The notes: generated by a model not told the origin, from the sequence alone. A DNA stretch of 64,000 bases from CALKJU01 sp046349355 (GCA_046349355.1 JAXMCM010000017.1:275204-339203); one strand, 5' to 3'. Shown: positions 35,909 through 44,957, counted from the first letter of the stretch. Numbers and translations are program-made.

Positions 35909-35931
35909 CGTCCCGCTTGCCCGACGGGACG
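35909..35931 (-). terminator. Rho-independent terminator immediately after nrdJ
   Basis: CGTCCCG and CGGGACG form a 7-bp stem with a 9-base loop. On the minus strand it is followed directly by TCTTTTCC. It begins nine bases after the nrdJ stop codon. Confidence 0.7.
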
Positions 35932-35940
35932 ATGTGCCAC

Positions 35941-38900
35941 CTAGCTGCAGCCGGTTGTGGCGCCGCAGGTGTCACATTTCAGGCAGGTGCCATTCCGCAC
36001 CAGCGTGAAGTTACCGCACGACGAGCACGGATCGCCGACATAGCCCTTGAGGCGAGCCAGCTCCGACTGCGTCGCGCGGGAGTTCTGCACGGCGATCGGC
36101 CGCTCGGCCACCGCGGCCGCGCTGCCTGTTGCGCCGAAACGACGGCCTTGTTGCTCGTCCACCACAGGCGCACCGCCGGCCAGCAGGCGGAGGTTGCCGC
36201 GGACGAAGCCGGTCGAGGCGAAGCGCGCCACGGCCTCGTTGCCGAGGTCACCTTCCTTGGTGCCGCGGCCGATGGCGTCGTGACGGAGCTCCGCCGGCTC
36301 GACATTGGCGAGGTCGGTCCGGTCCAGGTAGGACACGGCCAGCTCGCGGAAGATGTAGTCGAGGACCGAGGTGGCCATCTTGATGGTGTCGTTGCCCTGG
36401 ACCACGCCCGAGGGCTCGAACCGGGTGTAGCTGAACGCCTCGACGAACTCCTCGAGCGGCACGCCGTACTGCAGGCCGATCGAGACGGCGATGGCGAAGC
36501 TGTTCATCAGCGAGCGGAAGGCAGCGCCTTCCTTGTGCATGTCGACGAAGATCTCGCCCAGCGTGCCGTCCTGGTACTCGCCGGTGCGCAGGTACACCTT
36601 GTGGCCGCCGACGACGGCCTTCTGGGTGTAGCCCTTGCGCCGGCTCGGCAGCTTGCGGCGCTCGGTCAGCCAGCGCTCGATGACCTTCTCGGCGACCTGG
36701 ACGATGCGCTGCGCCTGCGGCGGCTGCGCCTCCGCCTCGTCCTCGTCGTCCTCGATCTCCTCGAGCATCGTCGCCAGCGGCTGCGACAGCTTCGAGCCGT
36801 CGCGGTAGAGCGCCAGCGCCTTCAGGCCCAGCTTCCAGCCCTCGATGTAGGCCTCGTTGCAGTCCTTCACCGTCGCCCGGCCGGGCATGTTGATCGTCTT
36901 CGAGATCGCCCCGCTGATGAACGGCTGCGACGCCGCCATCATCCGGATGTGGCTCGAGACGGACAGGAACCGCTTGCCGATGCGGCCGCACGGGTTGGCG
37001 CAGTCGAACACCGGCAGGTGGGCCTCCTGCAGGTGCGGCGCGCCCTCGACCGTCATGGTGCCGCAGCACCAGGCGTTGGCGGTGTCGATCTGCTCCTTGG
37101 CGAAGCCGATGGCGCGCAGGAGGTCGAGCTTGCCGTCGGCGAGCTGCGCGTCGGTCAGGCCCAGCCGCTCCTTGCAGAAGGCCTCGCCCAGCGTCCACTT
37201 GTTGAAGACGTACTTGATGTCGAAGGCGGTCGGCAGGGCCGCCTCGACCTGGCGCAGGGCGCCATCGTCGAAGCCCTTGGCGCGCAGCGCGGCATGGTCG
37301 ATGCCGGGCGCGCCGTCGAGCGTGCCGCGGCCGACCGCGTAGCGGGTGATGTCCTCGATCTGCGCCGGGGTGTAGCCCAGCGTCTCGAGGGCGCGCGGCA
37401 CCATCCGGTTGATGATCTTGAAGTAGCCGCCGCCGGCCAGCTTCTTGAACTTGACCAGCGCGAAATCGGGCTCGATGCCGGTCGTGTCGCAGTCCATGAC
37501 GAGGCCGATGGTGCCGGTCGGCGCCACGACCGTGACCTGGGCATTGCGCACGCCATGCTGCTCGGCCAGGGCGAGGGCATCGTCCCAGGCCTGGCGGGCG
37601 GCATCGACGAGACTGCGGTCGGTCAGGTGCGCCGCGTCGAGCGGCACCGGCACGGTGCTGACATGCTCGTAGCCGCCGCGCTCGCTCCACGCCGCCCGGC
37701 GATGGTTGCGCAGCACGCGCAGCGTCGACTCGCGGTCGTCGGCGTAGCCGGGGAAGGGACCGAGCTCCTTCGCCATCTCGGCCGACACGCGGTAGGACAC
37801 GCCGGTCATCAGCGCGGTGATCGCGCCGCACACCGCACGGCCCTCGTCGCTGTCGTAGCTGAGGCCACAGGCCATGAGCAGGCCGCCGAGGTTGGCGTAG
37901 CCGAGGCCCAGGGTGCGGTAGCGGTAGCTCAGCTCGGCGATCCGCTGCGCCGGGAACTGCGCCATCATCACCGAGATCTCGAGGACGATGGTCCACAGCC
38001 GCACGGCATGGACGAACTCGGGCACCGCGAAGGTGCCGTCGTCGCGACGGAAGACGAACAGGTTCAGCGACGCCAGGTTGCACGCCGTGTCGTCGAGGAA
38101 CATGTATTCGGAGCACGGATTCGACGCGTTGATCCGGCCCGCCGACGGACAGGTGTGCCAGTCGTTGATCGTCGTGTCGTACTGGATGCCGGGATCGGCG
38201 CTGGCCCAGGCCGCGAAGCCGATCCGCTCCCAGAGCTGGCGCGCCTTGAGGGTCTTGGCGACCTTGCCGTCGATGCGCCGGGTCAGCTGCCAGTCCCGGT
38301 CCTCGAGCACCGCGCGGACGAAGTCGTCGCTGACGCGCACGGTGTTGTTCGAGTTCTGGCCGGATACCGTGAGGTAGGCCTCGCTGTCCCAGTCGGCCTC
38401 GTAGGTCGGGACGTCGATCGCGGTGTAGCCCTGGGCGGCGTAGAGCAGGACCTGCTGGATCGCCCCCTCGGGCAGCATCGCCTTGCGCGCCGCCCGGATC
38501 GCCTTGCGCAGCGGCGGGTTCTCGGCAGGCGAGAAGCGGTCGGCGCCGACATAGGCCGGGTCGTGGCAGGCGGCCATGATCGCCGCCGCATGCTGCTTCA
38601 GCAGCTTGGCACCGGCGACGAGGCTCGCGACCTTCTGCTCCTCGCGGACCTTCCAGTCGATGAACTCCTCGATGTCCGGATGGTCGGCGTCGCAGATCAC
38701 CATCTTGGCGGCGCGCCGGGTGGTGCCGCCGGACTTGATGGCGCCCGCGGCACGGTCGCCGATCTTGAGGAAGCTGAGCAGGCCCGACGAGCGGCCGCCG
38801 CCCGACAGGCGCTCGCCCTCGCCGCGCAGCGCCGAGAAGTTGGTGCCGGTGCCCGAGCCGTACTTGAACAGGCGCGCCTCGCGGACCCACAGGTCCATGA

Positions 38901-39540
38901 TGCCGCCCGGGTTCACGAGGTCGTCGGCGACGCTCTGGATGAAGCAGGCATGCGGCTGCGGCCGCTCGTAGGCCGAGGTGGAGGCCAGCACCTCGCCGCT
39001 GGTCTCGTCGACGTAGAAGTGGCCCTGCGCCGGGCCGTCGATGCCATAGGCCCAGTGCAGGCCGGTGTTGAACCACTGCGGGCTGTTGGGCGCCGCCACC
39101 TGGCGGGCCAGCATGTGCCGCAGCTCGTCGTAGAAGGTGCGGGCGTCGGCCTCGGTGTCGAAGTAGCGGCCCTTCCAGCCCCAGTAGGTCCAGGTGCCGG
39201 CCAGCCGGTCGAACACCTGCTGCGCGCTGGTCTCGCCGGCCACGCGCTCGCCCTCGGGCAGCGCGGCCAGCGCCTTGTCGTCGGCGACGCGGCGGCACAG
39301 CCAGGACGGCACGCCCTTCTCGCGCACCGCCTTCAGGCGGGCCGGGACGCCGGCCTTGCGGAAATACTTCTGGGCGAGGACGTCGACCGCCACCTGCGAC
39401 CAGGTGGCCGGGACCTCGATGCGATCGAGCTTGAAGACGACCGAGCCGTCCGGATTGCGGATCTCGGACGCCCCGAGCCGGAAGGGGATGTCGGCATAGG
39501 GCGAGTCACCCGCCCTGGTGAACAGCCGCTCGATCTTCAT
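35941..39540 (-). CDS. nrdJ: Vitamin B12-dependent (class II) ribonucleoside-diphosphate reductase
   Basis: 1199 residues from the ATG at 39540, with GGAGGAG ten bases upstream (a TTG three codons earlier sits too close to it). N-P-C-S-E-Y-M-F (active-site Cys and Glu), the ten-stranded barrel blocks G-S-G-T-G-T-N-F, Q-N-S-N-N-T-V-R-V-S, A-P-T-G-T-I-G-L and the long C-terminal part of the alphaproteobacterial type with a DUF-like stretch. It ends with two paired-cysteine motifs (C-S-S-C, C-L-K-C-D-T-C) forming a zinc-ribbon tail. It reduces ribonucleotides to deoxyribonucleotides with adenosylcobalamin, independent of oxygen. Single-gene unit with its own terminators. Confidence 0.97.
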   Translation of the reverse strand: MKIERLFTRAGDSPYADIPFRLGASEIRNPDGSVVFKLDRIEVPATWSQVAVDVLAQKYFRKAGVPARLKAVREKGVPSWLCRRVADDKALAALPEGERVAGETSAQQVFDRLAGTWTYWGWKGRYFDTEADARTFYDELRHMLARQVAAPNSPQWFNTGLHWAYGIDGPAQGHFYVDETSGEVLASTSAYERPQPHACFIQSVADDLVNPGGIMDLWVREARLFKYGSGTGTNFSALRGEGERLSGGGRSSGLLSFLKIGDRAAGAIKSGGTTRRAAKMVICDADHPDIEEFIDWKVREEQKVASLVAGAKLLKQHAAAIMAACHDPAYVGADRFSPAENPPLRKAIRAARKAMLPEGAIQQVLLYAAQGYTAIDVPTYEADWDSEAYLTVSGQNSNNTVRVSDDFVRAVLEDRDWQLTRRIDGKVAKTLKARQLWERIGFAAWASADPGIQYDTTINDWHTCPSAGRINASNPCSEYMFLDDTACNLASLNLFVFRRDDGTFAVPEFVHAVRLWTIVLEISVMMAQFPAQRIAELSYRYRTLGLGYANLGGLLMACGLSYDSDEGRAVCGAITALMTGVSYRVSAEMAKELGPFPGYADDRESTLRVLRNHRRAAWSERGGYEHVSTVPVPLDAAHLTDRSLVDAARQAWDDALALAEQHGVRNAQVTVVAPTGTIGLVMDCDTTGIEPDFALVKFKKLAGGGYFKIINRMVPRALETLGYTPAQIEDITRYAVGRGTLDGAPGIDHAALRAKGFDDGALRQVEAALPTAFDIKYVFNKWTLGEAFCKERLGLTDAQLADGKLDLLRAIGFAKEQIDTANAWCCGTMTVEGAPHLQEAHLPVFDCANPCGRIGKRFLSVSSHIRMMAASQPFISGAISKTINMPGRATVKDCNEAYIEGWKLGLKALALYRDGSKLSQPLATMLEEIEDDEDEAEAQPPQAQRIVQVAEKVIERWLTERRKLPSRRKGYTQKAVVGGHKVYLRTGEYQDGTLGEIFVDMHKEGAAFRSLMNSFAIAVSIGLQYGVPLEEFVEAFSYTRFEPSGVVQGNDTIKMATSVLDYIFRELAVSYLDRTDLANVEPAELRHDAIGRGTKEGDLGNEAVARFASTGFVRGNLRLLAGGAPVVDEQQGRRFGATGSAAAVAERPIAVQNSRATQSELARLKGYVGDPCSSCGNFTLVRNGTCLKCDTCGATTGCS

Positions 39541-39769
39541 GCGGTCCAATCTCCTCCGAACCTGACTCTAGGATGTTCGTGACTTGTTCGTAAAGGCCCT
39601 AGGAGGACCTTCGTACCGGGCAATCAGTGGCCGCTGATGGGCACGATCAGCGCGAACTGAGCCCTCATCATTCAACGCCGAGTTTAGCCAGCCCTGATCC
39701 TGCGAGCAATCACCGATCCTCCCCATGGAGCGTTGCGTGCTCGATTGCCGGCCGTCGGTCGGCGCAGAG

Positions 39770-39815
39770 ACACAAGATATAGCGAAACCCAGCACCTGCC
39801 AAACGATATGTGGCG
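39770..39815. promoter_or_regulatory. Candidate pair of NrdR boxes
   Basis: ACACAAGATATAGCGA (39770-39785) and CAAACGATATGTGGCG (39800-39815) both resemble the 16-base, AT-centred NrdR box (ACAC...TATAT...GTGT type). Their start-to-start distance of 30 bases is close to three helical turns, the spacing known for NrdR box pairs. NrdR represses ribonucleotide reductase genes when ATP/dATP are bound. The match of the second box is weak. Confidence 0.4.
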
Positions 39816-39955
39816 TCATTGGCGTACCAGTTGAGGTAGCGTGGTGGCGTCGCAACGCGGCGCCTCCCCGCCTCGGCCGCAGGCCCGGTCCTGGCCCGGG
39901 CCGGCGCGGCTCCTGTCCGGCGAACCGCCGCGCCGGACGACGGTTGCGCACAGGC

Positions 39956-40093
39956 TGTGGACAATGTGCGACATCAGCCTGAGCGTCATGCGGATGCCGG
40001 CTGAGCCGGGCTGAGACCGCTCAGGCTAACCGACTTTCCCCTGTTGTCCACAGCCTTTCCGGTCGCCGGCCGAGTTATCCACGACAATCCACA
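39956..40093. promoter_or_regulatory. Cluster of four DnaA-box-like sites
   Basis: TGTGGACAA (39956-39964, reverse orientation), TTGTCCACA (40044-40052), TTATCCACG (40075-40083) and CAATCCACA (40085-40093) differ from TTATCCACA by one, one, one and two bases. Four within 138 bases of 70 percent GC DNA is far above expectation. DnaA is known to regulate RNR genes in E. coli, so control of nrdJ (start 39540) is plausible; a replication origin is an alternative, but no AT-rich unwinding element is obvious. Confidence 0.5.
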
Positions 40094-40191
40094 AGGCCCG
40101 CCGCGAGCGGCCTGCGGCGATCTCGGACTGGACCCGGCAGGCCGCCGTCGCCATAGTCCGCCTCGCTTCATCGGACCTGACGGGGATCGAC

Positions 40192-40572
40192 GTGCTGCGC
40201 TGGCTGCAGTTCAACAGGCTCGGGACCGCGCTCTTCACCCGCCGCCGCGGCGAGCTCGTCGGCAAGGACGAGTTCGGCAACGCCTACTACCGGACCCGCG
40301 GCGCCCGCTCGGCGGGCGAGGAGCGGCGCTGGGTGGTCTACGCCGGCGACGGCGAGCCCGAGGCCAGCACCGTGCCGCCCGGCTGGAACGCCTGGCTGCA
40401 CCACAACCTCGACAAGGCGCCGAGCGAGCAGCCGCTGCCCAGCAAGCCCTGGGAGAAGCCGCACCTGCCGAACCTGAACGGCACCGCCGCGGCCTACCTG
40501 CCGCCCGGCCACGAGCGGCGCGGCGGCAAGCGCGCCCACGCCACCGGCGACTACGAGGCCTGGCGGCCCTGA
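40192..40572 (+). CDS. NADH:ubiquinone oxidoreductase subunit NDUFA12 family protein
   Basis: 126 residues from a GTG. F-T-R-R-R-G-E-L-V-G-K-D-E-F-G-N-A-Y-Y, R-R-W-V-V-Y and the W-N-A-W-L-H-H motif followed by P are the NDUFA12/B17.2 signature, ending in an A-Y-x-P-P-G-H-E-R-R-G-G-K-R-A-H-A-T-G-D-Y-E-A-W-x-P tail. In alphaproteobacteria and mitochondria this is an accessory subunit bound to complex I. No nuo genes are nearby, as is usual. It overlaps the convergent DsbA-family gene by 22 bases. Confidence 0.93.
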   Translation: MLRWLQFNRLGTALFTRRRGELVGKDEFGNAYYRTRGARSAGEERRWVVYAGDGEPEASTVPPGWNAWLHHNLDKAPSEQPLPSKPWEKPHLPNLNGTAAAYLPPGHERRGGKRAHATGDYEAWRP

Positions 40573-41273
40573 TCGCTGGCGGCCTCGAGCTGCTGGCGCA
40601 GCCGGGCGAGATCGAGGACCGCGGCCAGGGTCTCGGGCGGCTGCGCGCCGGCGACGCTCAGACCCGGCCGGAACAGGAACAGCGGCACGCCTGAAACGCC
40701 CTGCGCGCAGGCTTCGTCGTGCGAGGCCATCACCGCCGCCTCGCGCGCCTCGCGGTCGCGCTCCGGGGCCCAATCCAAGCCGAGCGCCGCCGCCTCGCGC
40801 TGCAGCTCGCGCGGATCGCCGATGTCGCGGCCCTGCACGAAATAGGCGGCGAACAGCCGCTCCGCCATCATCTCCAGCAGGCCGCGCGGCTGGGCCTGGA
40901 GCAGCAGCATGTGCGCCGGCACCGTCCGCGGCGTGCGCTGGATCCGCTCGAGCGCGAAGGCGATGCCGTCCTCGGCGCCGACTTCGACCACCCGCCGGTC
41001 GAGCCGGCGCGACGCCTCGATGCTGCCGAACTTGCGCAGCCGGTAGGCACGCCGGTCGACGCCCTCGGCCGGCATGGCCGGATTGAGCAGGAACGGCCGC
41101 CAGGCCATGCGCAGCGGCTGCCGCTGCTGCAGCGCGCGGAGGCGACGGAAGCCGATGTAGCACCAGGGGCAGGAGATGTCGGCGACCAGCTCGACCACGG
41201 GCAGCGGCTGGCTGCGGCTGGCCGGCATCAGGGCCGGGCTGACGCGGTTGAGGGGAGCCTCAGGCGCGCTCAT
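40551..41273 (-). CDS. DsbA-family oxidoreductase, FrnE-like
   Basis: 240 residues. Thioredoxin-fold protein with active site C-P-W-C (35-38) directly after the first strand (V-E-L-V-A-D-I-S), F-R-R-L-R in the next helix, an inserted helical domain, and the cis-proline loop G-V-S-G-V-P-L-F-L-F. No signal peptide, so it is a cytoplasmic FrnE/2-hydroxychromene-2-carboxylate isomerase-like member, often linked to oxidative stress. Its start directly follows the stop of the VOC gene, so the two are translationally coupled. Confidence 0.92.
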   Translation of the reverse strand: MSAPEAPLNRVSPALMPASRSQPLPVVELVADISCPWCYIGFRRLRALQQRQPLRMAWRPFLLNPAMPAEGVDRRAYRLRKFGSIEASRRLDRRVVEVGAEDGIAFALERIQRTPRTVPAHMLLLQAQPRGLLEMMAERLFAAYFVQGRDIGDPRELQREAAALGLDWAPERDREAREAAVMASHDEACAQGVSGVPLFLFRPGLSVAGAQPPETLAAVLDLARLRQQLEAASDQGRQAS

Positions 41274-41708
41274 TCAGGCTTCTCTTCCTGGGGATGAGTG
41301 GGGAAAAGTCTCGGGCATCCCCCAGATGCGCGGCGTCGCCAGCTCGACGGAGTTGTCGGCCGGGTCGCGCACGTAGAACGAGGTGCCGCCGCGCGGCCAG
41401 GCATGCTCGTGCTCGATCGGGTAGCCGGCGGCGGCGAGACGGGATTTCCACCCCGGCAGGTCGGCCTCGGGCACGGCGAAGCAGACATGGCCCGGCCCGT
41501 CCGCACCGTGGGTCGGCACGCCGCGGTCGATGCGGGCGGCACGGGCGCTGAACACGAGCAGCATCGAGGCGCCGATCCTGAAGAAGCTGAACACCCCCGG
41601 CTGGCGGCTGTCGAGCGGCAGGCCCAGCACGCCGCCGTAGAACCGCTCCGCCGCCTCGAGGTCGTCGGCATAGAGCACGGTCTCGAGGACGCGGTCGAGG
41701 GGACGCAT
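41274..41708 (-). CDS. VOC/glyoxalase-family protein
   Basis: 144 residues with two beta-alpha-beta-beta-beta modules. L-E-T-V-L-Y-A-D-D-L-E-A-A-E-R-F-Y-G-G-V-L-G-L starts the first, G-P-G-H-V-C-F-A-V the second, and F-Y-V-R-D-P-A-D-N-S-V-E-L ends it. The histidine in G-H-V and the glutamate in S-V-E-L are the expected metal ligands. Members are glyoxalases, dioxygenases or resistance proteins; no specific substrate can be assigned. Operon with the DsbA-like gene. Confidence 0.9.
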   Translation of the reverse strand: MRPLDRVLETVLYADDLEAAERFYGGVLGLPLDSRQPGVFSFFRIGASMLLVFSARAARIDRGVPTHGADGPGHVCFAVPEADLPGWKSRLAAAGYPIEHEHAWPRGGTSFYVRDPADNSVELATPRIWGMPETFPHSSPGREA

Positions 41709-41779
41709 CGTGAGCCTCCGTTGTGCGGCCGTTCCAGGTAGCCTAGCATGTTCGCTCAGGCGCCGCGCCGGGAGGCCCG

Positions 41780-44700
41780 ATGCGCTGCTCCGCTTGTGGC
41801 ACGGACAACGAGGACGGCCGGCGCTTCTGTGGCGAATGCGGCGGCCGGCTGGCCGTGCCCTGCGCCGACTGCGGCTTCGCCAATGCCGCCGAGGCCCGGT
41901 TCTGCGGCGGCTGCGGCCGTCGCCTCGGGGAGCCTGCGGCGCAGCCGGCGGCCGAACGGCGCCAGGTCACCGTGCTGTTCGCCGATCTCGCCGGCTACAC
42001 CCGGCTGTCGTCGCGCGCCGACCCGGAGCAGGTCCAGGCGCTGCTCGACCGCTTCTTCGAGCGGGTCGACGGCCAGATCGTGGCGCATGGCGGCTCGGTC
42101 AACCAGCATCTCGGCGACGCCGTGCTCGCCCTGTTCGGGGCGCCGGTGGCGCATGACGACGACCCGCGCCGGGCGGTCCAGGCTGCCCTCGCCATCCACG
42201 CCGAGGTGGCGGGGCTCGCCGCGCCCGACGGCACGCCGCTGGCGGTGCATGTCGGCGTCGCCAGCGGCGTCGTCGTCGCCGCCCCGACCGGCAGCCAGGC
42301 GCACCGGATCTACACCGTCACCGGCGACAGCGTGAACCTCGCGGCCCGGCTGATGGACATGGCCAAGGCGGGCGAGACCCTGGTCAGCGCCCCGGTGCAT
42401 GCGGCGCTGGCGCGGCAGCTGGTGGCGACGCCGCGCGGCGAGGTGGCGGTCAAGGGCATCGAGGCGCCGGTGCCGGTGTGGCTGGTGCAGGGCTGGCACG
42501 ACGATGCCGGCAGCACCGGCGGTCCGCTGGTCGGCCGCCGCGCCGAGCTCGCCCAGGTGCTGGGGCTGCTCGAGGCGGCGGGCGAGGGCAGCGGCGGCAT
42601 CGCCGTGCTGCGCGGCGAGGCCGGCATCGGCAAGAGCCGGCTCGCCCGCGAGGTGGTGGCGCGGGCGCAGGCGCGCGGATTCGCGGTGCATGCCGCCAGC
42701 GTGCTCGATTTCGGTGCCGGGCGGGCCGAGGAGGCGATCCGCCAGATGGTCCGCAGCCTCGCCGGCGAGCAGCCAGGGTTGCCAGCCGAGCTGGTGCCGT
42801 TCCTGCGCGAGCTGCGCGGCGAGGCGCTCGCCGAGGACGAGCGGCGGCTGGTCGACGCGCTGCGCCCGGCCGAGCGCGAGCAGGCCCGCAACCGGGTCGT
42901 CGCCACGCTGCTGCGGCAGGCGGCGGCGGCCGGGCCGGTGCTGCTGCTCGTCGAGGACCTGCACTGGGCGCACGAATCGCTGCTGGCGACGCTGGCGGCG
43001 CTGGCCGCGGTGGTCGCCGAGATGCCGGTCGTCCTGCTGGCGACCACGCGCGTCGAGGGCGATCCGCTCGAGGCCGGCGGGCGGCAGCGCTTCGCCCCCT
43101 GTCCGGTCGTCACGGTCGACCTCGGCCCGCTGCGCAGCGCCGACGCGCGCGAGCTGGCGGGGGCGCTGTTCGCCGGCAGCGGCGGCATCGAGCAGCTGAT
43201 CGAGCGCGCCGGCGGCAACCCGCTGTTCCTCGAGCAGCTGGTCCACGACGCCGCCGAGGCGCGGACCGGCGTGCCGGCGACCATCCGCAGCCTCGTCCAG
43301 GCCCGCGTCGACCGGCTGCAGCCGGCGGCGCGCAACGTCGTGCAGGCGGCGGCCGTGCTCGGCCAGCGCTTCGCCGCGCCGGCGGTGGCGGCGCTGGCGC
43401 CGGTGACGCCCGATGCCCTGGCCGAGCTGGTGCAGCGGCGGCTGGTCGAGCCCGACGGCGCCGCCTACCGGTTCTGCCACGCGCTGCTGCGCGACGGGGT
43501 CTACCAGACGCTGCTGCTGACCCGCCGGCAGGCGCTGCACGCGCGGGCGGCGGCCTGGTTCGCCGGCCGCGACCTGCGACTCGAGGCCGAGCACCTGGAG
43601 CGGGCAGGGGATCCGGCGGCGGCCGCCGCCTACGAGCGCGCGGCGCGGGCCGAGCTCGCCGCCTACCGCAACGCCGAGGCCCTCGAGCTGGTCCGTGCCG
43701 GCCGCTCGGTCGGCGGCGAGGCCGCTGCGGCGCTGGCGCTGCTCGAGGGCGAGGTCCTGCTCGAGCTGGGCGAGGCAGTCGCGGCCGAGCAGGCGATCCG
43801 CGACGCGCTCGCCAGTGCCGCCGAGCCGCTGCTGCGCTGCCGGGCGCTGATCGGCCTCGCCGAGGTGCTGCGCCTCGCCGACCGCCTGGACGAGGCCTTC
43901 GCCGCGCTCGCCGAGGCCGAGGCGATCGCCGGGCCGTCAGAGAGCAAGGCGGAGCTGTCGCGGCTGCACCACCTCCGCGGCAACCTGCTGTTCCCGCTGG
44001 GCCGGACCGAGGCGTGCATGGCCGAGCACCGCGCCGCCCTGCGCGACGCCGAGGCCTGCGGCGACGCGGCGCTGGTGGCGCGGGCCCTGGGCGGGCTGGC
44101 CGACGCCGAATACGCCACGGGGCGCTTCGCCAGCGCGCATCGCAGCTTCGCCGGCTGCGTTGCCGCTGCCCGCGAGCGGGGGCTGGGCCGGATCGACGTC
44201 GCCAACCGGGCGATGCTGGCGATCTGCCGCGGCGCGGCCGGGCCGCTGCACGGCGCCGCCGCCGAGGCGGCCGAGGCGGTGGCGGAGGCGGTGCGCGTCG
44301 GCAACGGGAGGGCGGAGCTCATCGCCCGGCACGGTGCCGTCCTCGCGGCGATCTGGCAGGCCGACATGCCGGCGGCGCTGGCCCATCTCGACCGTGTCGA
44401 CGCCATCACCACGCGCCTGGGCCTCGGCCGCTTCGAGCCGGAGAACATCGCCTTCCGCGGCTGGGCGATGGCCGAGAGCGGCGCCGGCGCGGACGCGCTG
44501 GCGGTGCTCGAGCACGCCCACACGCTGGCGCTGCAACGCGCCGCCACCTACTTCGGCGGGATCAGCGCCGGCCTGCTGGCCTGGGCGGCGCCGGCCGGGC
44601 GGCTGGCGACGCTGCTGCCGGAGGGCGAGGCGCTGCTGCGCGAGACCCGGCTGCGGCACAACGACTACTTCTTCCGCCTGGGAGCCATCGAGGGGACGCT

Positions 44701-44938
44701 GCGGTGCGGCCTGTGGGCCGAGGCGGAGCGCCAGGCCGGGCTGATGGAAGCGACCTTCGCCGACGAGCCGCTGCCGCTGGTGGCCCTGATCGTCGGGCGC
44801 GGACGGACGCTCGCCGCCTGGGGCCGCGGCGACCGTTCGGCCGGGCTCCGGACCGATCTCGCCGAGATCGACCGGCAGGCCGACACGCTCGGCTACCCGC
44901 TGCTGCGACGCGCCGTCGCCGAGGCCCTGGCCGGATAG
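41780..44938 (+). CDS. Double zinc ribbon / class III nucleotidyl cyclase / AAA ATPase / TPR-like signalling protein
   Basis: 1052 residues. Two zinc ribbons (C-S-A-C...C-G-E-C at 3-20 and C-A-D-C...C-G-G-C at 28-45); a class III cyclase homology domain (60-220); an AAA/STAND-type ATPase with G-R-R-A-E-L and Walker A G-E-A-G-I-G-K-S near 277-284 and Walker B L-L-L-V-E-D-L-H-W near 385; then alpha-helical TPR-like repeats to the end. In the cyclase, metal aspartates Asp69 and Asp113 and the G-D-S-V-N-L-A-A-R transition-state residues (Asn186, Arg190) are present, but the purine-binding lysine before G-D is glutamine (Gln109). No membrane segment. The signal it senses is unknown; it is a stand-alone gene. 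Confidence 0.9.
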   Translation: MRCSACGTDNEDGRRFCGECGGRLAVPCADCGFANAAEARFCGGCGRRLGEPAAQPAAERRQVTVLFADLAGYTRLSSRADPEQVQALLDRFFERVDGQIVAHGGSVNQHLGDAVLALFGAPVAHDDDPRRAVQAALAIHAEVAGLAAPDGTPLAVHVGVASGVVVAAPTGSQAHRIYTVTGDSVNLAARLMDMAKAGETLVSAPVHAALARQLVATPRGEVAVKGIEAPVPVWLVQGWHDDAGSTGGPLVGRRAELAQVLGLLEAAGEGSGGIAVLRGEAGIGKSRLAREVVARAQARGFAVHAASVLDFGAGRAEEAIRQMVRSLAGEQPGLPAELVPFLRELRGEALAEDERRLVDALRPAEREQARNRVVATLLRQAAAAGPVLLLVEDLHWAHESLLATLAALAAVVAEMPVVLLATTRVEGDPLEAGGRQRFAPCPVVTVDLGPLRSADARELAGALFAGSGGIEQLIERAGGNPLFLEQLVHDAAEARTGVPATIRSLVQARVDRLQPAARNVVQAAAVLGQRFAAPAVAALAPVTPDALAELVQRRLVEPDGAAYRFCHALLRDGVYQTLLLTRRQALHARAAAWFAGRDLRLEAEHLERAGDPAAAAAYERAARAELAAYRNAEALELVRAGRSVGGEAAAALALLEGEVLLELGEAVAAEQAIRDALASAAEPLLRCRALIGLAEVLRLADRLDEAFAALAEAEAIAGPSESKAELSRLHHLRGNLLFPLGRTEACMAEHRAALRDAEACGDAALVARALGGLADAEYATGRFASAHRSFAGCVAAARERGLGRIDVANRAMLAICRGAAGPLHGAAAEAAEAVAEAVRVGNGRAELIARHGAVLAAIWQADMPAALAHLDRVDAITTRLGLGRFEPENIAFRGWAMAESGAGADALAVLEHAHTLALQRAATYFGGISAGLLAWAAPAGRLATLLPEGEALLRETRLRHNDYFFRLGAIEGTLRCGLWAEAERQAGLMEATFADEPLPLVALIVGRGRTLAAWGRGDRSAGLRTDLAEIDRQADTLGYPLLRRAVAEALAG

Positions 44939-44957
44939 CCTGACGCCCCGGTCCGGC

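Larger units (their letters stand above)
39541..40191. promoter_or_regulatory. 650-base regulatory region upstream of nrdJ
   Basis: No gene is supported. The part nearest nrdJ (39541-39740) has lower GC than its surroundings and two structured elements: a near-palindrome ATCAGTGGCCGCTGAT at 39623-39638, and an imperfect hairpin (AAGGTCC/GGGCCTT on the minus strand) near 39594-39612. I looked for a cobalamin riboswitch, expected before many B12-related genes, and did not find its B12 box on the minus strand. Candidate NrdR and DnaA boxes are listed separately. Confidence 0.5.

Noticed and set aside
35830..39582. A 1250-codon plus-strand frame opposite nrdJ.
   Set aside because: nrdJ is unmistakable on the other strand across the whole length. 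The plus-strand product is low-complexity and has no recognisable domain.
39541..39800. A cobalamin riboswitch upstream of nrdJ.
   Set aside because: The minus-strand leader lacks the B12 box and the surrounding conserved stems. The nearest look-alike is on the plus strand near 39787 and is missing three bases of the box.
39956..40093. Calling the DnaA-box cluster the chromosome origin.
   Set aside because: No AT-rich unwinding element and no usual origin neighbours (dnaA, hemE, parAB, gidAB) are seen in the window. It is kept as a candidate regulatory site only.
41756..43594. A 612-codon minus-strand frame opposite the cyclase/ATPase.
   Set aside because: Antisense shadow: the plus-strand protein has ordered domains with catalytic motifs, while this frame is arginine/glutamine/histidine-rich with no domain.
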